Positions 9,007 through 17,276 of a DNA stretch of 64,000 nt are shown here, one piece after another; position 1 is the first letter of the stretch; the number at the start of each line of letters is the position of its first letter. Position numbers and translations under genes: made by a program. This DNA comes from an uncultured Prevotella sp. (GTDB lineage: Bacteria > Bacteroidota > Bacteroidia > Bacteroidales > Bacteroidaceae), in NCBI GenBank assembly GCA_900554695.1, contig USHV01000006.1:36698-100697 (forward strand). The letters are read 5' to 3'. Below the pieces are notes generated by a model. It was not told the origin of the DNA and made no database searches. It saw only the letters and a program-made list of their open reading frames with translations.

Positions 9007-9600
9007 TTATATTTTTTTTGATTCGCCCCTCAACAGGTTCATGAATTCCTCTCTTGTCTTTGCCTGATTGAATGCTCCGCTGAAGTCGCTTGTCGTTGTT
9101 ATGGAGTTCTGTTTCTCCACTCCGCGCATCTGCATGCACATGTGTTTTGCCTCAATCACGACCATCACGCCGAGAGGATGCAGCGTGCTCTGTATGCAGT
9201 CTTTTATTTGTTGTGTGAGTCTTTCCTGCACTTGAAGTCTGTGACTGTATATATCGACGACACGTGCTATCTTGCTCAGTCCGGTGATATATCCGTTGGG
9301 GATGTATGCCACGTGTGCCTTGCCGTAGAAAGGCAGCATGTGATGTTCGCACATCGAGAAGAAATCGATGTCCTTGACAATCACCATCTGATTGTATTTT
9401 TCGGCGAACAGTGCGTCTGTCAGCACCTTGTGCGGGTCTTGCAGATATCCTCTTGTGAGCACCTGCATGGCTTTTGCCACGCGCATGGGTGTCTTGAGAA
9501 GTCCTTCACGCTCAGTGTCTTCACCGAGAAGACGTAATATATTCTTGTAGTTTGCGGCGAGTTCCTCGAGGCCCTCGCGGTATTCTGTTTCGGGATTCAT
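9007..9600 (-). CDS. folE: GTP cyclohydrolase I
   Basis: The 197-residue protein carries the diagnostic block FFSMCEHHMLPFYGKAHVAYIP (Cys84, His87) plus a C-terminal HMCMQMRG that supplies the other zinc cysteine. It converts GTP to 7,8-dihydroneopterin triphosphate, the first step of folate synthesis. The window also encodes FolB (49.6 kb) and FolK (28.6 kb). The gene follows the SPOR-protein gene in a conserved Bacteroidales order (DoxX, tpiA, SPOR, folE). Confidence 0.96.
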   Translation of the reverse strand: MNPETEYREGLEELAANYKNILRLLGEDTEREGLLKTPMRVAKAMQVLTRGYLQDPHKVLTDALFAEKYNQMVIVKDIDFFSMCEHHMLPFYGKAHVAYIPNGYITGLSKIARVVDIYSHRLQVQERLTQQIKDCIQSTLHPLGVMVVIEAKHMCMQMRGVEKQNSITTTSDFSGAFNQAKTREEFMNLLRGESKKI

Positions 9601-9662
9601 TGTCTGATGAGGTTTATCGTATGTGCCTTAAATCCGCACATACGATTTTATGTGTTTACTGA

Positions 9663-10268
9663 TTAATATGGCACGGTTATTTTTCCGCTTACTATGCACG
9701 CCTGCTTATAGCCCATTTTCTGTATCTGGTGCAGGATGTTGTTGGCTTCCTCGAACGATCTGAAGTTGCCTATGCGGCATATCCATCGCGGCGAATAGAA
9801 ATGCACGTAAACCGGTTGTTCCGGGAAAGCCTGTTTGATTTCGTTGCCTATGCGTTGCGCCTTTATCTTATCGTTTCTTGAGTTGCCGCCGGCAAATACC
9901 TGAACCCTGTATCCGTTGACTTTATAGCTTTTGCGCAAGACTTTCCTTCTTGTGTCCACCATCGGGCTTTCCGTATCCTCTCCGGTTTCGTTTCGTGGTT
10001 CGGTATTGGCGATTTTTCGTGTGTGTGTGGTTTCTTTTTCGCTCTCAGTGTCGTCGGTTTCCTTGTTGCTGCGTTTTTTGGTCGCGGTAGGTGTGGTCAC
10101 GGAGAGAGTGTTGGCTTTGTTGACCAATTCGTCAATCTCTTTGCTTTGCGTCACCGTTACATCACCCTGTCCGTCTTTTTTTTCCTGCAGGTGTTGCAGA
10201 TAGTTCTGCGCGTTGCACAGAGCCGAGGCTGCGAATGTGAGAGTAAGTATGATGACGAATCGTTTCAT
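9663..10268 (-). CDS. SPOR domain-containing exported protein
   Basis: The protein has 201 residues. A signal peptide (to about residue 20) is followed by a charged low-complexity stretch rich in Thr, Glu, Lys and Arg (about 50-105). The C-terminal SPOR domain contains GYRVQVFAGGNSRNDKIKAQ and WICRIGNFRSFEEANNIL. SPOR domains bind denuded glycan strands of septal peptidoglycan, so a periplasmic role at the division site is inferred. It lies between tpiA and folE. Confidence 0.87.
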   Translation of the reverse strand: MKRFVIILTLTFAASALCNAQNYLQHLQEKKDGQGDVTVTQSKEIDELVNKANTLSVTTPTATKKRSNKETDDTESEKETTHTRKIANTEPRNETGEDTESPMVDTRRKVLRKSYKVNGYRVQVFAGGNSRNDKIKAQRIGNEIKQAFPEQPVYVHFYSPRWICRIGNFRSFEEANNILHQIQKMGYKQACIVSGKITVPY

Positions 10269-10347
10269 CTTTCGAATTTAAGTTTTAAAATAATGGGCGA
10301 GCCGGCTTCATGTGTGAGCCGGTCCGCCTTGTTGTGAATGTCTTTGC

Positions 10348-11109
10348 TTATTTCTTCCAAGCATCGATGATGCCCTTGAAGTCAGCAGCTTTGAGAGAAG
10401 CTCCACCGATGAGTCCGCCGTCGATGTCAGGTTTAGCGAACAGTTCAGGAGCATTGCTTGCCTTGCAGCTTCCACCGTAGAGGATAGTTGTGTCTTCAGC
10501 TACCTCGTTGCCATACTTCTCAGCAACGATGCTGCGGATGTAAGCGTGTATTTCCTCTGCCTGGTCAGCAGTAGCGGTCTTGCCTGTACCGATTGCCCAG
10601 ATTGGCTCGTAAGCGATGATGATGTTCTTGAACTCCTCAGCGCTGAGGTTGAATACGCTTCCTTCGAGTTCAGCCTTAACAACTTCGTTCTGCTTGTTGG
10701 CCTCACGCTCTTCGAGAGTCTCGCCGATGCAGAAGATGACTTTAAGTCCGTTCTTCAGAGCGAGGAGCACTTTCTCCTTCAGGATCTCCGGAGTCTCGTG
10801 ATAGTACTGACGTCTTTCAGAGTGTCCGAGTATTACATACTGTGCGCCGGTGCTCTTTACCATCTCAGCAGAAACCTCTCCTGTGAACGCACCCTTCTCT
10901 TTGTCTGCGCAGTTCTCAGCGCCAAGACCGATAACATCCTGGTTGAGTATCTGAGCGACAGTAGCCAGATGTATGAACGGAGTGCAGATGATCACGCCGC
11001 AGTTAGGTTTTTCTGTGTTAAGTGTTTCGTTGAGCTCTTTAGCCAGAGCAACGCCGTCTTGCAGGTTCATGTTCATTTTCCAGTTACCTGCTACAATTTT
11101 CTTTCTCAT
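10348..11109 (-). CDS. tpiA: Triosephosphate isomerase (C-terminal module, possible independent start)
   Basis: From the internal ATG at 11109 this part is a complete 253-residue TpiA. It has GNWKMN near the start, ILGHSERRQ (catalytic His), AYEPIWAIGTGKTAT (catalytic Glu in the YEPIWAIGTG signature) and the phosphate-binding GGSCKASNA and DGGLIGGASL. It interconverts dihydroxyacetone phosphate and glyceraldehyde-3-phosphate in glycolysis. All catalytic residues are present, so it should be active whether made alone or as part of the DoxX fusion. Confidence 0.93.
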   Translation of the reverse strand: MRKKIVAGNWKMNMNLQDGVALAKELNETLNTEKPNCGVIICTPFIHLATVAQILNQDVIGLGAENCADKEKGAFTGEVSAEMVKSTGAQYVILGHSERRQYYHETPEILKEKVLLALKNGLKVIFCIGETLEEREANKQNEVVKAELEGSVFNLSAEEFKNIIIAYEPIWAIGTGKTATADQAEEIHAYIRSIVAEKYGNEVAEDTTILYGGSCKASNAPELFAKPDIDGGLIGGASLKAADFKGIIDAWKK

Positions 11110-12417
11110 TTTTTTGTGTTTAAAGAGTTTGTATAACTTGTTTTTATTGCGTTTATTCTTTATCCATTTGGTCCATGCCCACGTCCTGTCGGCGAGTGTG
11201 AGCAGTGTGAGTGGCAGTACGAACCACAGCAGTATCTTCACTATTTTCGACGATGTGGACGCGTCGTCGGGCTGTCCTATCTCGAGTTTGTCGAGCGGTT
11301 GAGTCATTTCATCGGTGTCGGGCAGCATGTTGTGGCTCCACTTTCTTATCACCTTTCCGTCCTTTATGAGCACCAGTCCCGGGTTGCTGCGTATGATGGT
11401 TTTCAGTGTTGTCGCGTCGGTCGTGCAGAAAGGATATTCGGCTCCGGTGAGATCCTGCCATCTGCGTATGGCTTTGTCGTTGCTTGCCGTGAGACAATAG
11501 AACGGCACATTGTGGTCCTGCGCGTATTCGTATATCTGCTCTATGTTTCCGAAGTTGCCGTCGTCGGCATGCTCCAGATGCGGCGATATGAGCAGGAATG
11601 TGTATCCTTTATAGTCGAGCACCTGCTGCGTGATGTCCTCCCCCGTGCTTTTGAGCGTTATGGAGAAGTCGTGTATCGGCGGTTCATATCCCGCTTTGGT
11701 CTGCACCGTCTTGCTGTCGACAAACTCCCATGTGGAGTCCGGATAGTTGTCGAGCGTGAATTCCTTGGTCACTCCGTTCTTCTTCAGTATGAAAGTCGTC
11801 TCGAATTCCGGTTGCGGTGCGCCTTCCGGAATCTCCATTCCTTTCTTTATGTCGGCTCCTACGTGGTAGGGTCTGAAGTCGAACATAGGCAGAATGTAGA
11901 GGCTCAGCAGACTTGTGACGAAGATGAAGATGACGGTGTAGTTGATGATGATCCACTGATTGGTCCTCGATATGAGCCTCGGCATGTTCAGCGGGCGTGC
12001 GGCTACGGTTGCGGCACAGAGCGTAAGCACAATGTTCTTGGCCAGAGTCTGTCCGTTGGTGAGTTTAATCGCGTCGCCGAAACATCCGCAGTCCTGCACC
12101 GGATTGTAGAAGTATATCCACACGGTGACGATTGTCATGAATATCATGACCGCGAGCATCGCCCTCGACATCACGCGCCGCTGTATGGCGAACAGCAGCA
12201 GTATGCCCAGCGTGAATTCCACAGCCGACAGAAGGACCGAAGCTGACAGGATGGTCCAGTCGGGAAAAACTCCGTTGAGCGAGAGCGCTTCCAGATAGTC
12301 TGTGATTTTGTATTGTGTGCCCAGCGGGTCGATGGCCTTCACGTATCCTGAGAGAATGAAAGTCACTGACAGCACGAGCCGGCACACGTTAGTCAGTATG
12401 ATAGCCGCGTATCTCAT
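10348..12417 (-). CDS. DoxX-like membrane/thioredoxin-like protein fused in frame to triosephosphate isomerase
   Basis: One open frame of 689 codons spans what are normally two genes. Residues 1-~180 contain about five membrane segments of the DoxX type, with NPVQDCGCFGDAI between helices. Residues ~200-400 form a soluble part with a thioredoxin-like feel (FLLISPHLEHADDGNFGN; NPGLVLIKDGKVIRKW), followed by another helix (ILLWFVLPLTLLTLA). After a basic linker (WIKNKRNKNKLYKLFKHKK) the frame runs straight into complete TpiA starting MRKKIVAGNWKMN at 11109. No stop codon separates them. An A7 run sits immediately at the junction. Either the cell makes a membrane-anchored fusion, or TpiA starts independently at its own ATG. 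The first four bases overlap the end of the DUF1599 gene. Confidence 0.8.
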   Translation of the reverse strand: MRYAAIILTNVCRLVLSVTFILSGYVKAIDPLGTQYKITDYLEALSLNGVFPDWTILSASVLLSAVEFTLGILLLFAIQRRVMSRAMLAVMIFMTIVTVWIYFYNPVQDCGCFGDAIKLTNGQTLAKNIVLTLCAATVAARPLNMPRLISRTNQWIIINYTVIFIFVTSLLSLYILPMFDFRPYHVGADIKKGMEIPEGAPQPEFETTFILKKNGVTKEFTLDNYPDSTWEFVDSKTVQTKAGYEPPIHDFSITLKSTGEDITQQVLDYKGYTFLLISPHLEHADDGNFGNIEQIYEYAQDHNVPFYCLTASNDKAIRRWQDLTGAEYPFCTTDATTLKTIIRSNPGLVLIKDGKVIRKWSHNMLPDTDEMTQPLDKLEIGQPDDASTSSKIVKILLWFVLPLTLLTLADRTWAWTKWIKNKRNKNKLYKLFKHKKMRKKIVAGNWKMNMNLQDGVALAKELNETLNTEKPNCGVIICTPFIHLATVAQILNQDVIGLGAENCADKEKGAFTGEVSAEMVKSTGAQYVILGHSERRQYYHETPEILKEKVLLALKNGLKVIFCIGETLEEREANKQNEVVKAELEGSVFNLSAEEFKNIIIAYEPIWAIGTGKTATADQAEEIHAYIRSIVAEKYGNEVAEDTTILYGGSCKASNAPELFAKPDIDGGLIGGASLKAADFKGIIDAWKK

Positions 12418-12965
12418 TCTTTGTCTTCAGCCAGTTTTATCGCTCCGAACACGGCATAGTTGATTATGTCCATGTAGTTCGACGCGATACCCTCAGAGAC
12501 GAGCGTCTCGCCGTTGAGGTCTTCTATCTCTTTGACCCTCTGTATCTTGGTCAGGATGAAGTCGGTGTAGCTGCTCACGCGCATCGATCGCCACGCCTCG
12601 TCGTAGTCGTGGTTTTTCTTGAGCATGAGTTTCAGGGCCTCGTCGGCATAGTGGCGGTAGAGCGTCAGAGCCTCGTCGTTGCCCATGTCGGTGTTGTCGG
12701 CGAATCCGTGTTCGAGCTGTATGAGCCCCACGATGCCGTAGTTTATTATTGCTATGAATTCAGGTCGTATGCCTTCGCCCACGAGCGACGTTTTCTTTAT
12801 CTCGAGCGAGCGTATGCGCTTGGCTTTTATGTAGAGCTGGTCGGTGAGCGACGACGGCCGCAGCATGCGCCACGACGCGCCATAGTCGTGCAGCTTGCCG
12901 GCAAAGATGTCCTGGCACTCCTGCATGACGTTCTTGAATTGTTCTTCAGTTGTCGTTGTGTTCAT
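12414..12965 (-). CDS. DUF1599 domain protein
   Basis: The 183-residue protein consists of two copies of a ~80-residue module. Copy 1 has KLHDYGASWRMLRPSSLTDQL and IIKY-type segments. Copy 2 has KKNHDYDEAWRSMRVSSYTDFI and NYMDIINYAVFGAIKL. This is the DUF1599 (nucleotide-modification-associated) pattern, widespread in Bacteroidetes and without established function. A strong minus-strand promoter lies just upstream. The gene overlaps the DoxX-like gene by 4 bp, making it the first gene of the operon to folE. Confidence 0.88.
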   Translation of the reverse strand: MNTTTTEEQFKNVMQECQDIFAGKLHDYGASWRMLRPSSLTDQLYIKAKRIRSLEIKKTSLVGEGIRPEFIAIINYGIVGLIQLEHGFADNTDMGNDEALTLYRHYADEALKLMLKKNHDYDEAWRSMRVSSYTDFILTKIQRVKEIEDLNGETLVSEGIASNYMDIINYAVFGAIKLAEDKE

Positions 12966-12974
12966 AACCGGCTA

Positions 12975-13006
12975 CAAATATACTCATTTTATTTTTACGA
13001 CACAAA
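12975..13006 (-). promoter_or_regulatory. Promoter of the DUF1599-tpiA-folE operon
   Basis: On the minus strand, TTTG (13006-13003), a 20-bp spacer and TATATTTG (12982-12975) give a perfect consensus match, 10 bp upstream of the start codon. Confidence 0.82.
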
Positions 13007-13073
13007 TAAATGCGGAAATGAAAACATTAAAAGGTATCGGCAGCGGCGGAGGCTGCTGTCTTGCGGGCGTTTC

Positions 13074-13478
13074 TCAAAGTTCTTTCTGGCGCATGTGTAT
13101 CATCTTGACCACTCCGCACATGGCTTCGTAGCGTGCCTGGAGCGAGTCGCGCCTCATGCGCAGCATGTTGGCCTTGCGCAGGTCGGTCTCGCTTTCTATC
13201 ATGCGCAGCGTCTCCTGTAGCAGCACGTCGGTCTGTGCCACGTCTTTCTGTGCTATCTTCAGCGACGCGTTCTGCCATATTCTGAGCGCTTTCTTGCGTA
13301 TGTTGATGGCCGACGGATAGGTGGTGCGCAGCGACACGATGGAGTCGAGCACCTCCTTATACTGGCCTTTCTCATAGAGCGAGTCTATCTGGGCAAGCAT
13401 ACGTTCGGCTTTCTGTTCGTCGGATTCGGAACAACCGACGAGCACTGCCGCAAGTATTATGGTCAGAATATACTTCAT
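13074..13478 (-). CDS. Small TPR-like lipoprotein
   Basis: Starting at the ATG at 13478 the protein is 134 residues with a lipoprotein signal ending in LVGC (Cys16). The in-frame ATG at 13493 is unlikely because it overlaps a -7 element (TACTTTTG, minus strand, 13498-13491). The mature part is almost all helical and charged, with a TPR-like repeat (AERMLAQIDSLYEKGQYKEVLDSIVSLR) and a long predicted coiled helix. No specific function can be assigned. It is a single gene with its own promoter. Confidence 0.7.
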   Translation of the reverse strand: MKYILTIILAAVLVGCSESDEQKAERMLAQIDSLYEKGQYKEVLDSIVSLRTTYPSAINIRKKALRIWQNASLKIAQKDVAQTDVLLQETLRMIESETDLRKANMLRMRRDSLQARYEAMCGVVKMIHMRQKEL

Positions 13479-13768
13479 AAATTTCAGCCGCAAAAGTATA
13501 AAATAAATCAGAAAACGTCTGATTGTCGGCTCAAGATTTTAATATCTTTATAATTTGCGGTTGTTTTTCCGGCATTTTTTTGCTTTTTTTATTCAGGACA
13601 TAAGTTTCCGCCACAGGTACGACCGTTGTTTGAGGCTGTTTGGGGTGATGAAGACAGTAGGTGTGTACGGGCTTGGCCGTATGATTTAAGATAAAGAACA
13701 GGATGTTGACCCACCGCAGACGTCGGAATGTGAGGACCGTCCCGCAGTCCGGTTAAGACCTTCGCGAA

Positions 13769-13786
13769 TTAACACTTTTAAGTTAA
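13769..13786. other. 18-bp motif shared with 39.3 kb in inverted orientation
   Basis: TTAACACTTTTAAGTTAA here is the exact reverse complement of 39319-39336. Its ends (TTAAC/GTTAA) form an inverted repeat. Each copy lies 115-140 bp from a 22-bp array. It could be a protein-binding site belonging to the arrays. Confidence 0.5.
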
Positions 13787-13903
13787 ATGATTGCCGAAAA
13801 AATCTTCGTCTCCGTCCGATGTTCTGTGAACGGAACAGCAACAAAAACGCCTTTATCGTGCGGTTGAGGCAATGCCGGACGGCGATTTTTCCGTCTTTGT
13901 TTT

Positions 13904-14013
13904 ACGAAAAAGCCCATATCAGGGTGCGATATAGGCCTTTTCGTGCCCTGATATAGGCTTTATCGTTGCCTGAAATGGGCTTTATTGCATTGCGAAATGG
14001 GCTTTTTCGCATC
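13904..14013. repeat. Array of five 22-bp units (locus at 13.9 kb)
   Basis: Anchor bases fall at 13906, 13928, 13950, 13972 and 13994, an exact 22-bp step. Unit 1 (CGAAAAAGCCCATATCAGGG) is inverted relative to the other four. Unit 5 is a good palindrome (GCGAAA/TTTCGC around TGGGCTT). The rest of the 876-bp gap (13494-14369) shows only a degenerate leader-like stretch near 14090-14160 (CGCGTATTTTG, then TTTTAACATTC) and the cca promoter. Confidence 0.85.
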
Positions 14014-14283
14014 GCATGAAAGGTGGGGTAGAAAGGTGGCTGGTGTTTAATGTGCTGATATAGTGCGTATTACGGTGTGTCTTTAAAAATCGCGTATTTT
14101 GACGCCGGCACGTGTCTCGTCGTAAATATCGCGTGGATTTTGAGGTAAGTTTTAACATTCGGCTGTTTATAGTTGCTCTATTATACATAACCTTTCCGTC
14201 GCAGTTGTCCGTCTGTGGGTATATGGTGGCGTTACGGGAGGGCTGATGTGCGCATTCCACCCCGCAACTTTGTTGCGCAATAC

Positions 14284-14314
14284 TTCGTAATGTGAAAATT
14301 TTAAGTTATCTTTG
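14284..14314 (+). promoter_or_regulatory. Promoter of cca
   Basis: TTCG at 14284-14287, a 19-bp spacer and TATCTTTG at 14307-14314 lie about 55 bp before the cca start. The -7 box is a full consensus match and the -33 box matches 3 of 4. Confidence 0.7.
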
Positions 14315-14369
14315 CAGATTGTTAGTGTTTTTATAAAATCAGAACAAGCATTAAAATAAAAAGATTGAA

Positions 14370-15794
14370 ATGAGGATATATACCGATGCCGAACTGGCAC
14401 AGATTCTTGACAAGGACATTTTTCACGAAATAGGCAATGCCGCAGACTCTCTGGGGATGGAGTGCTATGTGGTGGGCGGATATGTGCGCGACTTGTTTCT
14501 GGAACGTCCCTCGAACGACATCGACGTGGTGGTTGTGGGCAGCGGCATCCAGGTGGCCGACGCACTGAAAAAGCGGCTCGGACGCAAGGCCCACATATCT
14601 GTGTTCCGCAATTTCGGTACGGCTCAGGTGAAATACAAGGATATCGAGGTGGAGTTTGTCGGCGCACGGCGCGAGAGCTACAGCCACGATTCGCGCAAAC
14701 CTGTGGTGGAGGACGGTACGCTTGAGGACGACCAGAACCGCCGCGACTTCACCGTCAACGCCATGGCTATATGTCTCAACGCTTCGCGCTTCGGTGAGCT
14801 GGTGGACCCCTTCGACGGACTTGCCGATCTGGAGGACGGCATTCTCCGCACACCTCTCGATCCGGACATAACCTTCTCGGACGATCCGCTGCGCATGTTG
14901 CGCTGCGTCAGATTCTCGGCACAGCTCAAATTCCTCATCGATGAGGAAACGTTCGAGGCTCTCGGACGCAACGCCTCACGCATATCGATAGTGAGCGGCG
15001 AGCGCATATCCGACGAACTGAACAAGATAATGATGACCGATGCCCCGAGCCGCGGACTGATGGAGCTGCACCGTTGCGGGCTGATGGAGCTCATACTGCC
15101 CGAGCTTGCCGCGCTCGACATAGTGGAGACACGTTGCGGCAAGGCCCATAAGAATAATTTCTATCATACGCTTGAGGTGGTGGACAACGCGAGCCGACGT
15201 GGAGCCGGACTGTGGCTCAGGTGGGCGGCACTCCTGCACGATGTGGGCAAGACAAAGTGCAAGCGCTGGGATCCGGTGGCAGGCTGGACATTCCATAACC
15301 ACAACTATGTGGGAGCGAAGATGGTTCCGCAGATTTTCAGACGCCTCAAGCTGCCCATGGATGCGAAGATGAAGTATGTGCAGAAGCTCGTGGATCTGCA
15401 CATGCGCCCCATTGTAATAGCCGACGATGTGGTGACCGACAGTGCCGTAAGGCGCCTGATGAACGATGCCGGCGACGACATAGACGACCTGATGACGCTT
15501 TGCGAGGCCGATATAACGAGCCGCAACAGCGTGCGCAAACAGCGCTTTCTTGACAATTTCCGCATAGTGCGCGAGAAGCTCACCGACCTGAAGGAGCGCG
15601 ATTACAAACGCCTGCTCCAGCCGTGCATCGACGGCAACGAGATAATGGAGATGTTCAACCTTCGTCCCTGTCCGCAGGTGGGAGTGCTGAAGCAGACACT
15701 CAAGGACGCGGTGCTCGACAACCGTGTGCCGAACGAGCGCGAACCGCTGATGAAATTGCTCATGGAAAAAGCAAGAAGTATGCAACTTGTGTAG
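14370..15794 (+). CDS. cca: tRNA nucleotidyltransferase (CCA-adding) with HD domain
   Basis: The 474-residue protein has the class II nucleotidyltransferase core: GGYVRDLFL at 36-44, DIDVVVVG at 50-57 (metal-binding Asp pair) and RRDFTVNAMA near 128. A RNA/ATP-binding helical region with RMLRCVRFSAQL follows. A C-terminal HD phosphohydrolase-type domain has LLHDVGKTKC near 287. It adds or repairs the 3' CCA of tRNAs, consistent with the window's tRNA lacking an encoded CCA. It is monocistronic. Confidence 0.94.
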   Translation: MRIYTDAELAQILDKDIFHEIGNAADSLGMECYVVGGYVRDLFLERPSNDIDVVVVGSGIQVADALKKRLGRKAHISVFRNFGTAQVKYKDIEVEFVGARRESYSHDSRKPVVEDGTLEDDQNRRDFTVNAMAICLNASRFGELVDPFDGLADLEDGILRTPLDPDITFSDDPLRMLRCVRFSAQLKFLIDEETFEALGRNASRISIVSGERISDELNKIMMTDAPSRGLMELHRCGLMELILPELAALDIVETRCGKAHKNNFYHTLEVVDNASRRGAGLWLRWAALLHDVGKTKCKRWDPVAGWTFHNHNYVGAKMVPQIFRRLKLPMDAKMKYVQKLVDLHMRPIVIADDVVTDSAVRRLMNDAGDDIDDLMTLCEADITSRNSVRKQRFLDNFRIVREKLTDLKERDYKRLLQPCIDGNEIMEMFNLRPCPQVGVLKQTLKDAVLDNRVPNEREPLMKLLMEKARSMQLV

Positions 15795-15844
15795 CCAAAA
15801 GTTGTTAAGGACAAAATAATTGTTGTTAAATTTGGGGAACTATG

Positions 15845-15876
15845 TTTCATATTTATAATTATTGTATTTATCTTTG
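15845..15876 (+). promoter_or_regulatory. Promoter of the RND efflux operon
   Basis: TTTC at 15845-15848, a 20-bp spacer and TATCTTTG at 15869-15876 precede a ~150-nt leader ahead of the adaptor gene. No regulator gene is adjacent. Confidence 0.72.
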
Positions 15877-16031
15877 CGCTCGAAAACTTTGGTGTATATG
15901 CGGAGTTTTCTTGATATGGCTTAACGATGAAGAGAGGATAACAAAGGTCATAAGACTTGTGTTATTGTCTTTTGATTTTATAATCAGATTGGAAGAAAAA
16001 AGAAATAAATTTTTTATAGTGTTATAAAAGT

Positions 16032-17225
16032 ATGAGAAAAATTAATTATTTACTGACGGCAGCTTTGGCCGCAGTGCTCGTTTCTTGTGGCGGAAACCAG
16101 AAAGGTGGTTTCGGAGATAATGAATATGCCGTGAGGACAATCGAAGGCCAGAGTGCAAATCTTCAGACAACCTATCCGGCCGTGATAAAGGGTGTTCAAG
16201 ATGTAGAGATTCGTCCGAAAATATCGGGCTTCATTACGAAATTGTGCGTAAAGGAAGGTCAGACGGTGAAAGCCGGACAGTTGCTTTTTGTCATCGACAA
16301 TGTGACATACGCTGCTGCTGTGCGTCAGGCAAAGGCCGCTGTGAACTCAGCGAAAGCTCAGCTCAACACGTCCAAGCTGACTTATGATAACAGCCAGAAA
16401 CTTTTCAAGAGCAATGTTATAGGTGATTATGAACTGCAATCAGCAAAGAACTCATACGAGTCGGCACAGGCAGCATTGGCACAGGCACAGGCTAACTATG
16501 TTTCAGCAAAGCAGAATCTCGACTTCTGCTATATTAAGAGCCCGTCGGCCGGAGTTGTTGGCAATCTGCCTTATCGTGTAGGAGCTCTCGTAAGCTCTTC
16601 AAGTCAGGAGCCTCTTACGACAATTTCGAACATCAAGACAATGCAGGTTTATTTCTCAATGACAGAAAAAGACCTTCTCGACATGACAAGAACTTCTGGT
16701 GGTCTGCACGCTGCGATAAGCGATTATCCTGCTGTCAAACTGCAGCTTGCCGACGGAACGATGTATGCTCATCCTGGCCGTGTGGCTGCAGTGAGCGGAG
16801 TTATCGATTCGTCAACAGGTTCTGTTTCTATAAGAGCTGACTTCCCGAATCCGGAAAACTTGCTCAAGAGTGGTGGCTCTGGAAGCATCGTAGTGCCTCA
16901 TGAAAGCACAAATGCTGTTATAATACCTCAGGATGCTGTTTCTGAAGTACAGGATCGCAACTTCGTTTATGTAGTAGGCAAGGACAACAAGGTGAAATAT
17001 ACTGAAGTATCTTTGAACGCTCAGAACGACGGAAAGAATTATATCATAACCAAAGGACTTAACATTGGCGACCGCATTGTTGTAAGCGGTATAAGCACAC
17101 TGACTGACGGTATGCAGATCAAACCGCTCACAGAGGCTCAGTATGCAGAAAAGCTGAAGAAGACAACCGAACTGGGAGCAAGCCAGGGTGACCTCGGTGA
17201 ACTCAAGAAGGCTTTGTCTAAGTAA
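16032..17225 (+). CDS. RND efflux periplasmic adaptor lipoprotein (AcrA/MexA type)
   Basis: The 397-residue protein has a lipoprotein signal (VLVSC, Cys19). It shows the membrane-fusion layout: biotinyl-lipoyl half-motifs (RPKISGFITKLCVKEGQTVKAGQLLF), a helical hairpin (AKAAVNSAKAQLNTSKL...AALAQAQANY), the second lipoyl half (IKSPSAGVVGNLPYRVGALVS) and a beta-barrel/membrane-proximal end. It bridges the inner-membrane pump and the outer-membrane channel encoded next. It is the first gene of the operon. Confidence 0.93.
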   Translation: MRKINYLLTAALAAVLVSCGGNQKGGFGDNEYAVRTIEGQSANLQTTYPAVIKGVQDVEIRPKISGFITKLCVKEGQTVKAGQLLFVIDNVTYAAAVRQAKAAVNSAKAQLNTSKLTYDNSQKLFKSNVIGDYELQSAKNSYESAQAALAQAQANYVSAKQNLDFCYIKSPSAGVVGNLPYRVGALVSSSSQEPLTTISNIKTMQVYFSMTEKDLLDMTRTSGGLHAAISDYPAVKLQLADGTMYAHPGRVAAVSGVIDSSTGSVSIRADFPNPENLLKSGGSGSIVVPHESTNAVIIPQDAVSEVQDRNFVYVVGKDNKVKYTEVSLNAQNDGKNYIITKGLNIGDRIVVSGISTLTDGMQIKPLTEAQYAEKLKKTTELGASQGDLGELKKALSK

Positions 17226-17276
17226 GCCATGTAGGTTATACACATATTATAAAAAGGTAATGATAAATTAACAAAA

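Noticed and set aside
11299..12246. Plus-strand ORF of 315 codons opposite the DoxX-like region
   Set aside because: Composition is rich in Arg, His and Val as in antisense shadows; there are no motifs and no promoter.
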